DNA of 64,000 nucleotides from CAYUIV01 sp964444925 (GCA_964444925.1 CAYUIV010000001.1:62001-126000), one strand, 5' to 3'. Shown: positions 17,473 to 27,564, counted from the first letter of the stretch. Notes: a model not told the origin generated them from the letters alone. Program-made: numbers and translations.

Positions 17473-18831
17473 AGTATTTTAAAAACAATTATTGAAGCAA
17501 CAGGCGTAAAAAATGATTAAAAGATATTATAATTTTTTTTAGAGACATATTTGAAAGTACACTAAAAAAACCGATTTTTTACTCAACTATGGCGTAGCAG
17601 TTAATATTGTGGATAAGAATTGTTATATTTTACTTTTTAAATTTATTTAATCTGTCACGTTACACTTATTAAAAAATTTTTAGAGAAAGAAATAAATGAA
17701 AACATTTAAAGCAATGTTAAAGCATAAGCACTAACGTTAGCGTCTAAGATTCTTAAACTATCTTACATTTTAATTCAAAAAAAAGGCTTTAATATCAGTG
17801 CTTGCTTTACTCTTATTTTTTCTTCTTGATCACATACTTTTAATACGGAAGAAAAAAGTGATTGTATTTAAAAGAAGTTTGATAGCTGATCCACTTAAAT
17901 TTGCATAGAATAATGTGCTGATAAACCTCATATCTGAGGTGAAAATTTTTTCACTGTATTTTGAAAATGATGGCATTTCTTAAACACAAATTTTTCTCTA
18001 AAGAACACGAGGTTGAATTAAATAATTCAAGGTGTACTAGGCCTAGCATCATCGACATAAATGCTAAAAATTTGAGTATTTTTTTAATTGATAAAATGCT
18101 TACATTATTAGATGTAGTACAAGATTTGATTGAAATATTACGCAATTCATACTAATGATTTTTTACTTGTAAATCGCGTTTGTATTATACCCCAATGAAT
18201 AGGGTTCGATTGTCTTGTTTCATTGTATTTAGCTCTTCTCATTTTTGGCACGTTACCCGTCATTGTGTAAGACAGCAGTGCGCAAAATAAAGAAATGAAT
18301 TTAAAGTCTTATGTCAATACTTATTTATATAGAAAAAATAGAATGAGCCGGTCGACCAACAATGCACAATGAAAAAAAAGTGATGTTTTTTCAAAAGAAG
18401 TGTAGTAGGGTCCATATTGCCTTCACCGCCTATTGCACATCAATAGTTAAAGCTATAAAAAAACGTATACACTTATCCTTTGTAATTACTCTCTTTTATG
18501 TTTCCTAAAAAACAATAAGGAAATCGTATTTTACGACTTTTACGACTAGAGAATAATTGAGTGTGATAAAAAACATTATTTAATTTAAGTTAAATACTTG
18601 CTTTTACCCTAAATAAAAAAGTTTAATAGGTAAGAATATACTAAATAAATTCCGTTACGTATTATTTTTTGAAGGTAAATTTGACATGAACATTTTATTT
18701 TTTATCATTAAAAATGAACGGCTATATTAAAATTACATATAGATAGTAACCGTTAGGTAGAACAATGGACGAAATAACTAAAATTTTTCGATAAGCAAAC
18801 ACACCTGATGTTTTATTTACAAAAGTGAAAA
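17473..18831. other. Gene-poor AT-rich gap with possible decayed coding remnants
   Basis: About 1.36 kb without a supported gene, between nuoF and an ankyrin gene. Two weak coding signals are visible on the plus strand. One is a start-less 44-codon frame at 17774-17908 with a membrane-like core (LISVLALLLFFLLDHILLI). The other is a 64-codon ATG frame at 17961-18155 (MKMMAFLKHKFFSKEHEVEL...). Neither has a Shine-Dalgarno site or a recognisable family. The stretch is best read as degraded sequence. I see no RNA gene in it. Confidence 0.5.
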
Positions 18832-19833
18832 ATGCAAAACTTAAGTACTAAAAATAGAGAGACTATAAATCTTTTACTAATACATTTGAAAGATAAAGGA
18901 GGCAAACCAGCACTGCACTACTATGCTGAATATAATGATGATTCTTCACTTGAAGCGATTATAAAAATAGGTGTTGATGTAAATGCAAAAGATGCCACAG
19001 GAAGAACACCATTGGTATCAGCTATTGATGCATCTAGTGAAAAAGCGATACGGGTACTTGTTAAATATGGTGCAAAAATTAATATTGCAGAATCTAACGT
19101 AATTAATCCCCTCCATCAAGCAATACGTTATGCACCGCTTAGCACCGTCAAATTCTTATTGGAACAAGAGCTTGACATTGACATTAATAATATTAATTTC
19201 AGCAGCTCCATAGTAAGACTTGAAGGTCCTGATTATGCAGACTCAGAATGGGATTATGTGGATATAGATCAACCCGTGAATACAGTATCAGCATTAGCTT
19301 TAGCAGTACGTAGAAAAAAAGACGCAACGAGTTTCATCAAATATCTTATGAGCAAAGGCGCTAATATTAATCAAAAAAATGATGAAGAGAAAACAATTTT
19401 GACACTCGTTTTAAGCAATATACGTACTGAAGACCATGCATGCGCTATCATCAAATGTTTATTAGAATATGAACCTGATTTTGAGATCTGTAATACTGAA
19501 AAAGATTCGATAAAAACGTTGCTTGCAAACCGAAAACGAAAACTGTGCAGTTGTTGCGAACCTTTAGGCAACTTATCAGATGCATTGGAAAGAGAATTAT
19601 TGTTATCAAGTCAGATATGTACGCGTGAAAAATTATTGTTATGTAATAGTTTGTATCTTGGTAACTATTTACTCCCTACGGAGATAAGATTGAAAGTTAT
19701 GGAACATTTTTTAAATCTTTTCAATTTTGATAATGAACAAACTAAAGAAATAATGACGCCTTATGCTGAAAGAACAGTTGTGGAAGAAGAGCATAAAGCA
19801 CTACCTCATCCTTCCTACTGTTCTGGATCCTAG
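18832..19833 (+). CDS. Ankyrin-repeat protein with F-box-like tail, ends at amber codon
   Basis: A 333-residue protein. Ankyrin units include GGKPALHYYAEYNDDSSLEA, DATGRTPLVSAIDASSEKAI, NVINPLHQAIRYAPLSTVKF and NDEEKTILTLVLSNIRTEDH. After a Cys-rich turn (RKRKLCSCCEPLGN) comes a C-terminal region with YLLPTEIRLKVMEHFLNLF (about residues 278-296), which resembles an F-box helix. The TAG at 19831 is followed by 71 further sense codons in the same frame, containing another ankyrin-like unit, so the gene may once have been longer. Whether the present product is functional is unclear. Confidence 0.72.
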   Translation: MQNLSTKNRETINLLLIHLKDKGGKPALHYYAEYNDDSSLEAIIKIGVDVNAKDATGRTPLVSAIDASSEKAIRVLVKYGAKINIAESNVINPLHQAIRYAPLSTVKFLLEQELDIDINNINFSSSIVRLEGPDYADSEWDYVDIDQPVNTVSALALAVRRKKDATSFIKYLMSKGANINQKNDEEKTILTLVLSNIRTEDHACAIIKCLLEYEPDFEICNTEKDSIKTLLANRKRKLCSCCEPLGNLSDALERELLLSSQICTREKLLLCNSLYLGNYLLPTEIRLKVMEHFLNLFNFDNEQTKEIMTPYAERTVVEEEHKALPHPSYCSGS

Positions 19834-20403
19834 AAAATACGAAAATTCAAACGATGTTGTTCAACAATAATCACCAATACTAACAGCGCAATTTTTTTCA
19901 AAGAGCGTATTCATAATACTGCTGTTCTTAATTTACTTATTGATTGTGGTACTGACATTAATGTAATAAATCATTCTGAAAAAAATTTATTTAACTCTTT
20001 CATTTCTTCTACACTGTATAGACAAAGAAAAACAAAATGGTTATCGTGAGCATTAAGTTACTTTTATATCACGAAAGTAACTCTCAGGAAAATAAGATAT
20101 CATTACTTTTCATTGAGCCAGTTTGATAAGAAGACGACATCAAGGTAATTGACATGCTCATAACAAGTAACATGCCTTGGAAGCTTTGAAGAGCGATTTA
20201 TATCTCCGTAGCAATGATTGAATTTTTAATGCATGATCGATAAAGTTTAGACAGTATTTCATACTGAAAATTTAAATATTTTTCTACTCCCTTACATTCG
20301 ATTTTATTTAAAAATGCAATTTATAAAAATAATTAATAGAAAAATAGCGACGATAATCAAATCTATTGTAGAAGGTGGTAAAAATTTATTTTTAGATACA
20401 TAA
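19834..20403 (+). pseudogene. Decayed in-frame continuation or copy of an ankyrin gene
   Basis: In the same frame as the preceding ankyrin gene, past its TAG, reading continues to a TGA at 20047-20049 and includes AVLNLLIDCGTDINVINHSE, a clear ankyrin-type helix pair and turn. Still in that frame, after several stops, 20251-20403 reads LNIFLLPYIRFYLKMQFIKI, which recalls the LLPTEIRLKVMEHF tail of the upstream gene. The simplest reading is erosion of a longer gene or a duplicated second copy. The stretch 20404-20680 holds nothing I can identify. Confidence 0.55.
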
Positions 20404-20680
20404 CACACAGATAAAAAAATGTTTTGTAATCAATTTAGAATCTTTAAATAGTATCGATATATAAGTTGCTCAGCACTGGGCGTATATTACTGCTTTATTA
20501 ATTCGGGCAGTAGAAACGTTAGTTGAAAACAAACAAAAGAGACGTTTACATAGGTAAAGTAAATTTTAAAAAACATGGCTAACATTTCAGTGATACAACT
20601 GTTCAAAAAAATACATAAACGGTTTCAGCTAATCATCTTACAAAGAAATATGATAGTTTTATAAAAAATTTTGACTACAC

Positions 20681-22078
20681 ATGTTGACTAAGATGATTCG
20701 CACACGGTTTGCACCCAGTCCAACCGGTGATTTACATATTGGAGGCGTAAGAACTGCGCTTTTCTCCTGGTTATTTGCAAGACATCATAAAGGTCAATTT
20801 GTTCTACGTATTGAAGATACAGATCAATCTCGCTCTACTACAGCTGCAACAACGCATATTATAGATCATCTAGATTGGTTAAATTTGGACTATGACGAAG
20901 GGCCTTATTTCCAGTCTAAGAGATTACAACGCTATCAGACAGTTGTTCATCAATTATTACAAGAAAAGAAAGCGTATTATTGCAATTGTAGTATGGAACG
21001 TTTACAAACACTTAAAGCAACACAAATAGCTAAAAAAGAAAAACCTAAATATGATGGCTTATGTCGTGATAAAAACCTTAGTTCTTCAGTAGGTAATTGT
21101 GTTATTCGGTTTAAAAATGCAAAGGTAGGAGAAGTTATTGTCAACGATCAAATCATTGGTCCTGTCAAATTTCAAAACAGTGAATTAGATGATTTTGTAT
21201 TAATGCGCAGTGACGGTTCGTTCACTTACAACTTCAGTGTTATCGTTGATGATAACGATATGAAGATCACGCATATTATTCGAGGCAATGATCATCTTAA
21301 CAATACACCAAGGCAAATGAATGTAATACGTGCATTAAATGCCTCTGTGCCTGTTTACATGCATCTTCCCATGATTCATACGGCACGTGGTAAAAAACTT
21401 TCAAAACGTGATAATGCATCTAGCATCACGCAATATCGCCAGGCTGGTTTCTTACCCGAAGCAATACTTAACTACCTTGCCCGTTTGGGTTGGTCACACC
21501 AAAATCAAGAGCGCTTTTCAAGGCAAGAATTAATTGACTATTTTGATGGTCACCATCTCAGTAAGTCGCCTGCAAAACTTAATGAGAGTAAGTTACTTTG
21601 GCTAAATCACATGTATCTTAAAGAAAAAGATACTAGTGAAGTAGTTGAGTTACTTGCACCTTTTATTAAAAAGTGGAAATATGATTCGTATGAAAAACCA
21701 CTATTATCAGAAGTAATTGCAGTCCAAAAAGATCGTGCCGAAACGCTTAAAATCCTGTCTGATAACAGTCGTGTGTTTTACGAAACACCTATTCAGGTAG
21801 AAGCACCTCTTATAAATGTCTCTCGTGCAGTTTTAGAACTTGTCTATGAGCGATTAATGCAATTAAATACATGGGATAAAAAATCAATTTATTATATTCT
21901 TACTCGTACAATAAAGTGCTACAAAATCCAACCAAAAGTTCTTTTTCAAACATTACGACTAATCTTGTTAAACAGTCATGTTTCTCCAGCAATTGATGTT
22001 ACGATTACTCTTTTAGGCAGAGATCGTGTTTTAGCTCGATTAAAATATGCTATTGAAAAGCATGGACATGTGCGGTGA
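20681..22078 (+). CDS. gltX: Glutamyl-tRNA synthetase
   Basis: A class I synthetase of 465 residues. The HIGH-like site is FAPSPTGDLHIGGVRTALFS, with FVLRIEDTDQSRS after it, the tRNA-acceptor domain in the middle, and the KMSKS-like loop HTARGKKLSKRDN. The C-terminal helical anticodon domain is complete. Two ATGs are possible: 20681 and 20693 (MIRTRFAPSPTG); the second gives the more usual start, and neither has a clear ribosome site. A tRNA-Ala gene follows by 37 bases on the same strand. Confidence 0.96.
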   Translation: MLTKMIRTRFAPSPTGDLHIGGVRTALFSWLFARHHKGQFVLRIEDTDQSRSTTAATTHIIDHLDWLNLDYDEGPYFQSKRLQRYQTVVHQLLQEKKAYYCNCSMERLQTLKATQIAKKEKPKYDGLCRDKNLSSSVGNCVIRFKNAKVGEVIVNDQIIGPVKFQNSELDDFVLMRSDGSFTYNFSVIVDDNDMKITHIIRGNDHLNNTPRQMNVIRALNASVPVYMHLPMIHTARGKKLSKRDNASSITQYRQAGFLPEAILNYLARLGWSHQNQERFSRQELIDYFDGHHLSKSPAKLNESKLLWLNHMYLKEKDTSEVVELLAPFIKKWKYDSYEKPLLSEVIAVQKDRAETLKILSDNSRVFYETPIQVEAPLINVSRAVLELVYERLMQLNTWDKKSIYYILTRTIKCYKIQPKVLFQTLRLILLNSHVSPAIDVTITLLGRDRVLARLKYAIEKHGHVR

Positions 22079-22115
22079 TATGTGCTGATCATGACTCATT
22101 TATTATTTTTATGCT

Positions 22116-22188
22116 GGGGCCATAGCTCAATTGGTAGAGCGCTTGCATGGCATGTAAGAGGTCAGCGGTTCAAATCCGCTTGGCTCCA
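22116..22188 (+). tRNA. tRNA-Ala (anticodon GGC)
   Basis: A complete 73-base cloverleaf: acceptor stem GGGGCCA with TGGCTCC (one G-T pair), D arm GCTC with GAGC, anticodon stem CTTGC with GTAAG and loop ATGGCAT, giving anticodon GGC, and T arm AGCGG-TTCAAAT-CCGCT. The discriminator is A. The 3' CCA is not encoded and must be added by the CCA enzyme. The last 19 bases are also the antisense of the xseA 3' end. Confidence 0.96.
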
Positions 22189-23387
22189 TTTCCTTCTTTT
22201 TTTGTAACGGTACAAAGCAAACGGCCTTGCGAAAGTTGTGCGATAATTGTTTCACCTCGGTGTACTTGATGTGTTGCATATATTGTTTCCCCATCGCTTT
22301 TTTTCTTCACAACGCAATAGCCTCGTGCCAATGTTCTTAAAGGATTAAAACTTTCCAATGCACGTGTTAAATACGTTAACTGATCTTGTTTTTTTTCAAA
22401 GCGATATTGCCAAGTTTGCTGTAAACGACGTTCTAATTCATCAAAGTGCTGCGCATAATTTTCTAACTGTTGACCAGGATGGCACAAACCACGCTGAAGA
22501 TACGCAACTTTTTGCATGTAGTGCTGCAACAGCGACTGCATTGCGATATAGAGCCGTTCTTTCAGTTGCAGTAGTAACTGCTGCCATTTTATCTGATCAG
22601 GACTTACCAATTCAGCTGCAGCTGAAGGGGTTGCAGCGCGAATATCAGCGACAAAATCTGAAATTGTATGATCGGTTTCATGGCCAACTGCACTGATCAA
22701 TGGAATATTGCTAGCATAGATTGCGCGCGCAACCACGATTTCATTAAAAGGCCATAAATCTTCTAAAGATCCGCCTCCTCTTGACACAATCAAAACATCA
22801 CATTCTTGTCGCGCGTTAGCCATTGCAATCTGCATTGCAATTTCTTTTGCCGCATATTCTCCTTGTACAAGGGTTGGATAAATAATGATGCAAATTGCAG
22901 GAAAGCGTCGTTTTAAAACTGACAATATATCTTGAATTGCAGCACCTGTGGCAGAAGTAATGATACCTACTGTTTTGATAAAAGCAGGAAGTGGTTTTTT
23001 GTGTGTAGTACTAAATAATCCTTCTCTTTCCAGTTGTTTTTTTAAAACCTCAAACTGTTGGTATAAAAAACCTTCACCAGCTAGCTCTACCGCCTCGACA
23101 TTGAGTTGAAATTCTCCTCTGGTTTCGTATAAACGCAAATTTGCATAGACAACAACACGCTTTCCATCATGGATAACAACATTTTCCATGCGTTGTTTTC
23201 CATTAAAGAAGACACAACGTACTTGCGCTTTATCATCTTTTAAAGAGAAGTACCAATGACCAGAACGTGGAACAGAAAAATTTGAGACTTCTCCAATAAC
23301 TTTCAGTGTAGGAAAACAATCCGTTAACAAACAAGCGACCATTTGATTCAGTTCTGAAACCGAATGTAATACGTTACTTCTATTCAT
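22170..23387 (-). CDS. xseA: Exodeoxyribonuclease VII large subunit
   Basis: A 405-residue XseA. The N-terminal OB fold reads VIGEVSNFSVPRSGHWYFSLKD and VRCVFFNGK. The catalytic domain has VGIITSATGAAIQDILSVL, DVLIVSRGGGSLEDLWPFN and PLISAVGHETDHTISDFVAD, all family hallmarks. A long helical coiled-coil follows (about 260-340). The enzyme degrades single-stranded DNA with the small subunit XseB, which is not in this window. Its last six sense codons and the stop lie on the strand opposite the 3' end of tRNA-Ala. Confidence 0.95.
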   Translation of the reverse strand: MNRSNVLHSVSELNQMVACLLTDCFPTLKVIGEVSNFSVPRSGHWYFSLKDDKAQVRCVFFNGKQRMENVVIHDGKRVVVYANLRLYETRGEFQLNVEAVELAGEGFLYQQFEVLKKQLEREGLFSTTHKKPLPAFIKTVGIITSATGAAIQDILSVLKRRFPAICIIIYPTLVQGEYAAKEIAMQIAMANARQECDVLIVSRGGGSLEDLWPFNEIVVARAIYASNIPLISAVGHETDHTISDFVADIRAATPSAAAELVSPDQIKWQQLLLQLKERLYIAMQSLLQHYMQKVAYLQRGLCHPGQQLENYAQHFDELERRLQQTWQYRFEKKQDQLTYLTRALESFNPLRTLARGYCVVKKKSDGETIYATHQVHRGETIIAQLSQGRLLCTVTKKEGNGAKRI

Positions 23388-23605
23388 GAATGCAATGTGT
23401 TTTATTAAAAAAAATCAATTGTAAACTAGGTTTTTATTGCATCGGTGTAATAAATAGCACATACATGATATTTTTATTTTTTATCCATTGTATACTTTAA
23501 TATTTGAATACTTATCATTTGCACTCTTTTGCGGTAGCTAGTTAAAATACATTGTATTTAATTTAAAAAGTCATATCGATCATTTTAGTAAAAAAATCTA
23601 TTGTT

Positions 23606-25930
23606 TTGAAAAAGAATTTACAACCTTCTCGATTTATTGAATCCTCTATAGAACCGCAACAACTGACGCTAAAACACCGTTTTTTAGAAGGGTTTGCAAT
23701 TACTTGTATTGCAATTGGTTTATTTTTGACTATCTCAATGATGAGCTATCGTCACTCTCGTACAACAGTACAACTGATACTCAACACTGCCAGTAATATG
23801 GGAGGTGAGATAGGATACTATATGGCACACTGGTTATTGATTAGCGTGGGTACGATGGCTTATCTACTCCCCCCCATGTTTATCTATATTGGCATTTTGA
23901 GTTTTAGAAACCGTTTAGTCGAGCAATTTTTAGATTGGCGCTCAGATTATCTATTAGCGTTGTCGCAACTTTTTGGCTTTACATTAATTGTAATTGCTGG
24001 CTGTGGATTTAATGCAAGCTTTAATTTTCATAATACAGCACCTTACCCCGGTGGATTAGTGGGACTTTATATTGATATTCATCTCAGTCAATTTTTAGGG
24101 ATCATCGGTGTTCGTGTTTTCCTAACAGCATTGTTACTGACAGGGATTACTGTAAGTACAGGCATCTCTTGGATTCGGATTGCAGATCAAATAGGCCAGT
24201 GGCTTTTAGTTAGCATTCAAAAAATCTATCACTCTTTTAAAAAAGTTAAGAAAAGTACAAATGAGTGGGTCATACCCATTTTTAATGAAAAATTAGTACA
24301 GCCTGAAGACTTTAAACACGATAAAAAGCATCTTTCTTTAACAGAACCTTTAAAAACAAGAGATAAAATTGCATCTGTAAAAATACAGCCCAAAAAATCT
24401 ACCGAGTCAAACACGTTGACTGTCCCACATACTTTTGACTTAGATAAGCTGCCGCCTCCTTTAACGCTGCTTGATTTACCTTTACAAGAGAAGCAGCAGG
24501 AAACATATAGCACAGATGAGCTAGAGACTTTATCACGCGAAATAGAATTGAGATTAAAAGATTTTGGTATTTTAGTTACTGTAGTTGGTGTGTATCCAGG
24601 CCCTGTTGTTACCCGATTTGAAATGAACTTAGCACCTGGTATCAAAGCGAACCGTATCACAGTACTTGCCACTGATCTTGCACGTTCATTGTCAGTGATC
24701 AGTGTCCGTGTCGTAGAAATTATTCCTGGAAAATCATTCGTGGGTCTAGAGCTACCTAATCGTCATCGCGAAATTGTTAAATTGCGTGAGATCTTAGATT
24801 CGCCAGCCTATAAAGAAATGTCTTCACCCCTTGCCATGGCGCTTGGCAAAGATATTGCTGGAAACCCTTCTGTACTCGATTTAAGTAAAATGCCACATTT
24901 ACTTGTGGCAGGAACGACGGGATCAGGAAAATCCGTTGGATTAAATGCAATGATTTTAAGTGCTTTATATAAAGCAACACCAGATCAAGTGCGGTTGATC
25001 ATGATTGATCCTAAAATGCTTGAGCTATCTATTTACGAGCGCATCCCTCACCTACTCGCACCAGTTGTAACAGATATGAAAAAAGCAGCCAATGCATTGC
25101 AATGGTGTATTAATGAGATGGAAAGGCGGTATCAATTAATGTCTATGTTAGGTGTACGTAATTTAGCAGGATACAATGAAAAAGTGACAAAGGCACATTC
25201 AGAAGGTCAACCTTTGGTTAATCCTTTGGTATTAGAATCGGAAAAAGTGGCTAATGAAGCAGAGTTATTAAACACTTTACCTTATATTTTAGTTCTGATT
25301 GATGAATTTGCTGATATGATTATGGTTGTTGGTAAAAAAGTAGAAGAGTTAATTGCCCGTTTAGCGCAAAAAGCACGAGCAGCCGGTATTCATCTTATTC
25401 TGGCAACACAAAGACCTTCAGTCGATGTGATTACAGGATTGATTAAAGCAAATATTCCAGCACGTATTGCATTTCAAGTATCTTCTCGAATTGATTCAAG
25501 GACCATTTTGGATCAACAAGGTGCAGAACAATTGCTTGGACATGGGGATATGTTATACATGTCGCCGGGTACGGGTGTACCTTTTCGTATTCATGGGGCC
25601 TTTGTAGCAGATCATGAAGTACATAAAGTAGTAGAAGCTTTAAAACAAGCAGGTCCTGCGAATTATCAAATTATTTTTTCTGAAACGAACTCCGAACAGG
25701 GTGAATCAGAATTTTCTACACAAAGTGATGTGGAAAATGATCCTTTGTATAATAAAGCAGTAGAAGTAGTGCTTGAAACACGCAGAGCTTCTATTTCTAA
25801 TGTACAGCGTCGTTTAAAAATTGGATACAATCGTGCGGCTACATTACTTGAAGCAATGGAGAAAGCCGGTATCGTCAGTGCTATGGAAACCAATGGAAAA
25901 CGTGAAGTCTTAGTACCAGATAAAATGTAG
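23606..25930 (+). CDS. ftsK: DNA translocase FtsK
   Basis: A 774-residue septal DNA pump. Four to five membrane spans lie in residues 25-195, then a short linker (about 200-300, much shorter than in E. coli), then the motor: Walker A GTTGSGKSVGLNAM, Walker B YILVLIDEFADMIM, and LILATQRPSVDVITGLIKAN. The C-terminal gamma domain (VVLETRRASISNVQRRLKIGYNRAATLLE) reads KOPS polarity sites. The start is TTG with no clear ribosome site. FtsK coordinates chromosome segregation and XerCD dimer resolution with division. Confidence 0.96.
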   Translation: MKKNLQPSRFIESSIEPQQLTLKHRFLEGFAITCIAIGLFLTISMMSYRHSRTTVQLILNTASNMGGEIGYYMAHWLLISVGTMAYLLPPMFIYIGILSFRNRLVEQFLDWRSDYLLALSQLFGFTLIVIAGCGFNASFNFHNTAPYPGGLVGLYIDIHLSQFLGIIGVRVFLTALLLTGITVSTGISWIRIADQIGQWLLVSIQKIYHSFKKVKKSTNEWVIPIFNEKLVQPEDFKHDKKHLSLTEPLKTRDKIASVKIQPKKSTESNTLTVPHTFDLDKLPPPLTLLDLPLQEKQQETYSTDELETLSREIELRLKDFGILVTVVGVYPGPVVTRFEMNLAPGIKANRITVLATDLARSLSVISVRVVEIIPGKSFVGLELPNRHREIVKLREILDSPAYKEMSSPLAMALGKDIAGNPSVLDLSKMPHLLVAGTTGSGKSVGLNAMILSALYKATPDQVRLIMIDPKMLELSIYERIPHLLAPVVTDMKKAANALQWCINEMERRYQLMSMLGVRNLAGYNEKVTKAHSEGQPLVNPLVLESEKVANEAELLNTLPYILVLIDEFADMIMVVGKKVEELIARLAQKARAAGIHLILATQRPSVDVITGLIKANIPARIAFQVSSRIDSRTILDQQGAEQLLGHGDMLYMSPGTGVPFRIHGAFVADHEVHKVVEALKQAGPANYQIIFSETNSEQGESEFSTQSDVENDPLYNKAVEVVLETRRASISNVQRRLKIGYNRAATLLEAMEKAGIVSAMETNGKREVLVPDKM

Positions 25931-26015
25931 TCCTACTTTTAAAGGTACACTATCGATTAATTTATTTATTTTCTTCAAGCACTTTCACTTATTTTTATAT
26001 TTTTTTAAAGTATTT

Positions 26016-26276
26016 ATGATTTCTCTAGAAAAAACACATCACATTCAAAAACGTATTAAAGCGATTGTTTCCGATATTCTTAATGTAGACGTAACGATAA
26101 TTAAACCTGATACGAAATTAAAGAGCGAATTAAATATTGATTCTTTAGAATTAGCAGAATTGCTGCTTCACATTGAGTCTGAATTTAAAGTCTATATTTC
26201 AGATACACATGCTCAAAAAATTCAAACAATGCAAGAATTAGTCGATTATATTAGTCAACAGCCAAGTCGCAAATGA
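26016..26276 (+). CDS. acpP: Acyl carrier protein
   Basis: An 86-residue carrier protein. The phosphopantetheine serine is in ELNIDSLELAELLLHIE (canonical LGaDSLdtVEL), preceded by the helix I pattern IVSDILNVDVTIIKPDTKL. It lies 19 bases upstream of fabF, the usual acpP-fabF pair. It is more divergent than typical AcpP (Lys-rich N-terminus, IDSLE without the usual Gly-Ala), and fabG and fabD are not next to it. It could be a secondary ACP, but the position favours the fatty-acid one. Confidence 0.88.
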   Translation: MISLEKTHHIQKRIKAIVSDILNVDVTIIKPDTKLKSELNIDSLELAELLLHIESEFKVYISDTHAQKIQTMQELVDYISQQPSRK

Positions 26277-26295
26277 TCATAAGTATCGTTTTAAA

Positions 26296-27564
26296 ATGAA
26301 TAGTTCAAAAAGACGTGTTGTCGTCACAGGCATAGGTATAGTAAGTGCGTTGGGATCAAATGTGAAAGAAACATGGCAGCGTGTGCTTAAAGGGGAAAGC
26401 AACGTCAGTATGATAGAAAATACACGTATGCATAAGCAAGCTTGTCATTTCTCGAGTGCAATCAAGCAATTTGTATTGCCAACAAGCTTTAAAACGAGAC
26501 AGTTAAAAAGAATGGATTTATTCGTTCAATATGGATTATGTGCCGCACGTGAAGCGATTTTTGATGCGAATCTACTCTCCTCTTCTTTTTCTTTTGAACG
26601 TGTGGGCGTTAGTATTGGTTCTGGTTTGGGCGGTTTAGATACACTTGATCAACAAAATATTTCGTTGTTTAAAGCCAATGCAAAAGTGCAGCACAGTGAA
26701 TGTTTTATCTCGCCCTTTTTTATTCCTAACACGATTATTAATACGGTATCTGGTGTTTGTGCAATGGAATATGGTTTTAAAGGTCCAAATTTTTCAGTCG
26801 TTTCTGCCTGTAGTACCGGCGGACATAACATTGGACTAGGTGCACGTACAATTGCATACAATGATGCGGACGTTATGGTTGTAGGTGGAACTGAATATGC
26901 CAGTGCGTTATTAAGTCTGAAAGGTTTTTCTGCATGTCATGCACTTTCTACTCATAATCAAGCCCCACAAAAAGCATCACGTCCATGGGATAAAAAGCGA
27001 GATGGTTTTGTCTTAGGTGATGGTGCAGGCGTATTGGTACTTGAAGAATATGAACAAGCGTTAAAGCGAGGTGCCTACCTTTACGGTGAAATTACAGGTT
27101 TTGGAATGAGTGCAGATGCACATGACCTTGTCGCACCTGATCCTCAAGGCCAAGGCGCAGCATTAGCCATGAGAAATGCATTAAAAGATGCCAATCTTAC
27201 CCCCAAGGCAATTGATTATTTGAATGCACATGCCACTTCAACATGGGCGGGTGATATTGCTGAAATGCATGCAATTAAACAAGTCTTCAAAGAGCATGTC
27301 ATGACGATGAAGATGAGTGCTACTAAATCAATAACAGGACATTTATTAGGTGCTGCAGGCGCAATAGAAACTATTTTTTGTCTTTTAGCAATTAAAGAGC
27401 AAGTTGTTCCACCGACTATTAATATCGATCAACCCGATGATTTTTGCTACGGTCTTAATGTAGTGCCTTATCATGCACAACGCGGTATCATCCAACATAC
27501 GTTAACTAATGCATTTGGTTTTGGTGGTACAAACTCTTCTCTTATTCTCAGTAAAATATGTTAA
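26296..27564 (+). CDS. fabF: Beta-ketoacyl-ACP synthase II
   Basis: A 422-residue condensing enzyme that extends acyl-ACP with malonyl-ACP. The thiolase fold is complete: catalytic Cys in VVSACSTGGHNIG, first His in LNAHATSTWAGD, second His in KSITGHLLGAAGAIE, and the gatekeeper glycine run NAFGFGGTNSSLIL near the end. It starts MNSSKRRVVVTGIGIVSALG. It lies in acpP-fabF-mltG-tmk-holB, the gammaproteobacterial order without pabC. Confidence 0.95.
   Translation: MNSSKRRVVVTGIGIVSALGSNVKETWQRVLKGESNVSMIENTRMHKQACHFSSAIKQFVLPTSFKTRQLKRMDLFVQYGLCAAREAIFDANLLSSSFSFERVGVSIGSGLGGLDTLDQQNISLFKANAKVQHSECFISPFFIPNTIINTVSGVCAMEYGFKGPNFSVVSACSTGGHNIGLGARTIAYNDADVMVVGGTEYASALLSLKGFSACHALSTHNQAPQKASRPWDKKRDGFVLGDGAGVLVLEEYEQALKRGAYLYGEITGFGMSADAHDLVAPDPQGQGAALAMRNALKDANLTPKAIDYLNAHATSTWAGDIAEMHAIKQVFKEHVMTMKMSATKSITGHLLGAAGAIETIFCLLAIKEQVVPPTINIDQPDDFCYGLNVVPYHAQRGIIQHTLTNAFGFGGTNSSLILSKIC

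Noticed and set aside
17951..18145. 64-codon frame on the minus strand in the nuoF upstream gap
   Set aside because: Antisense to the slightly better plus-strand frame at 17961-18155; no start signal and no recognisable motif.
18200..18235. tRNA-like T-loop string GGTTCGATT
   Set aside because: No acceptor, D or anticodon stems can be folded around it.
24229..24672. 147-codon minus-strand frame over ftsK
   Set aside because: Ser/Val-rich antisense translation of a conserved gene; no independent evidence.
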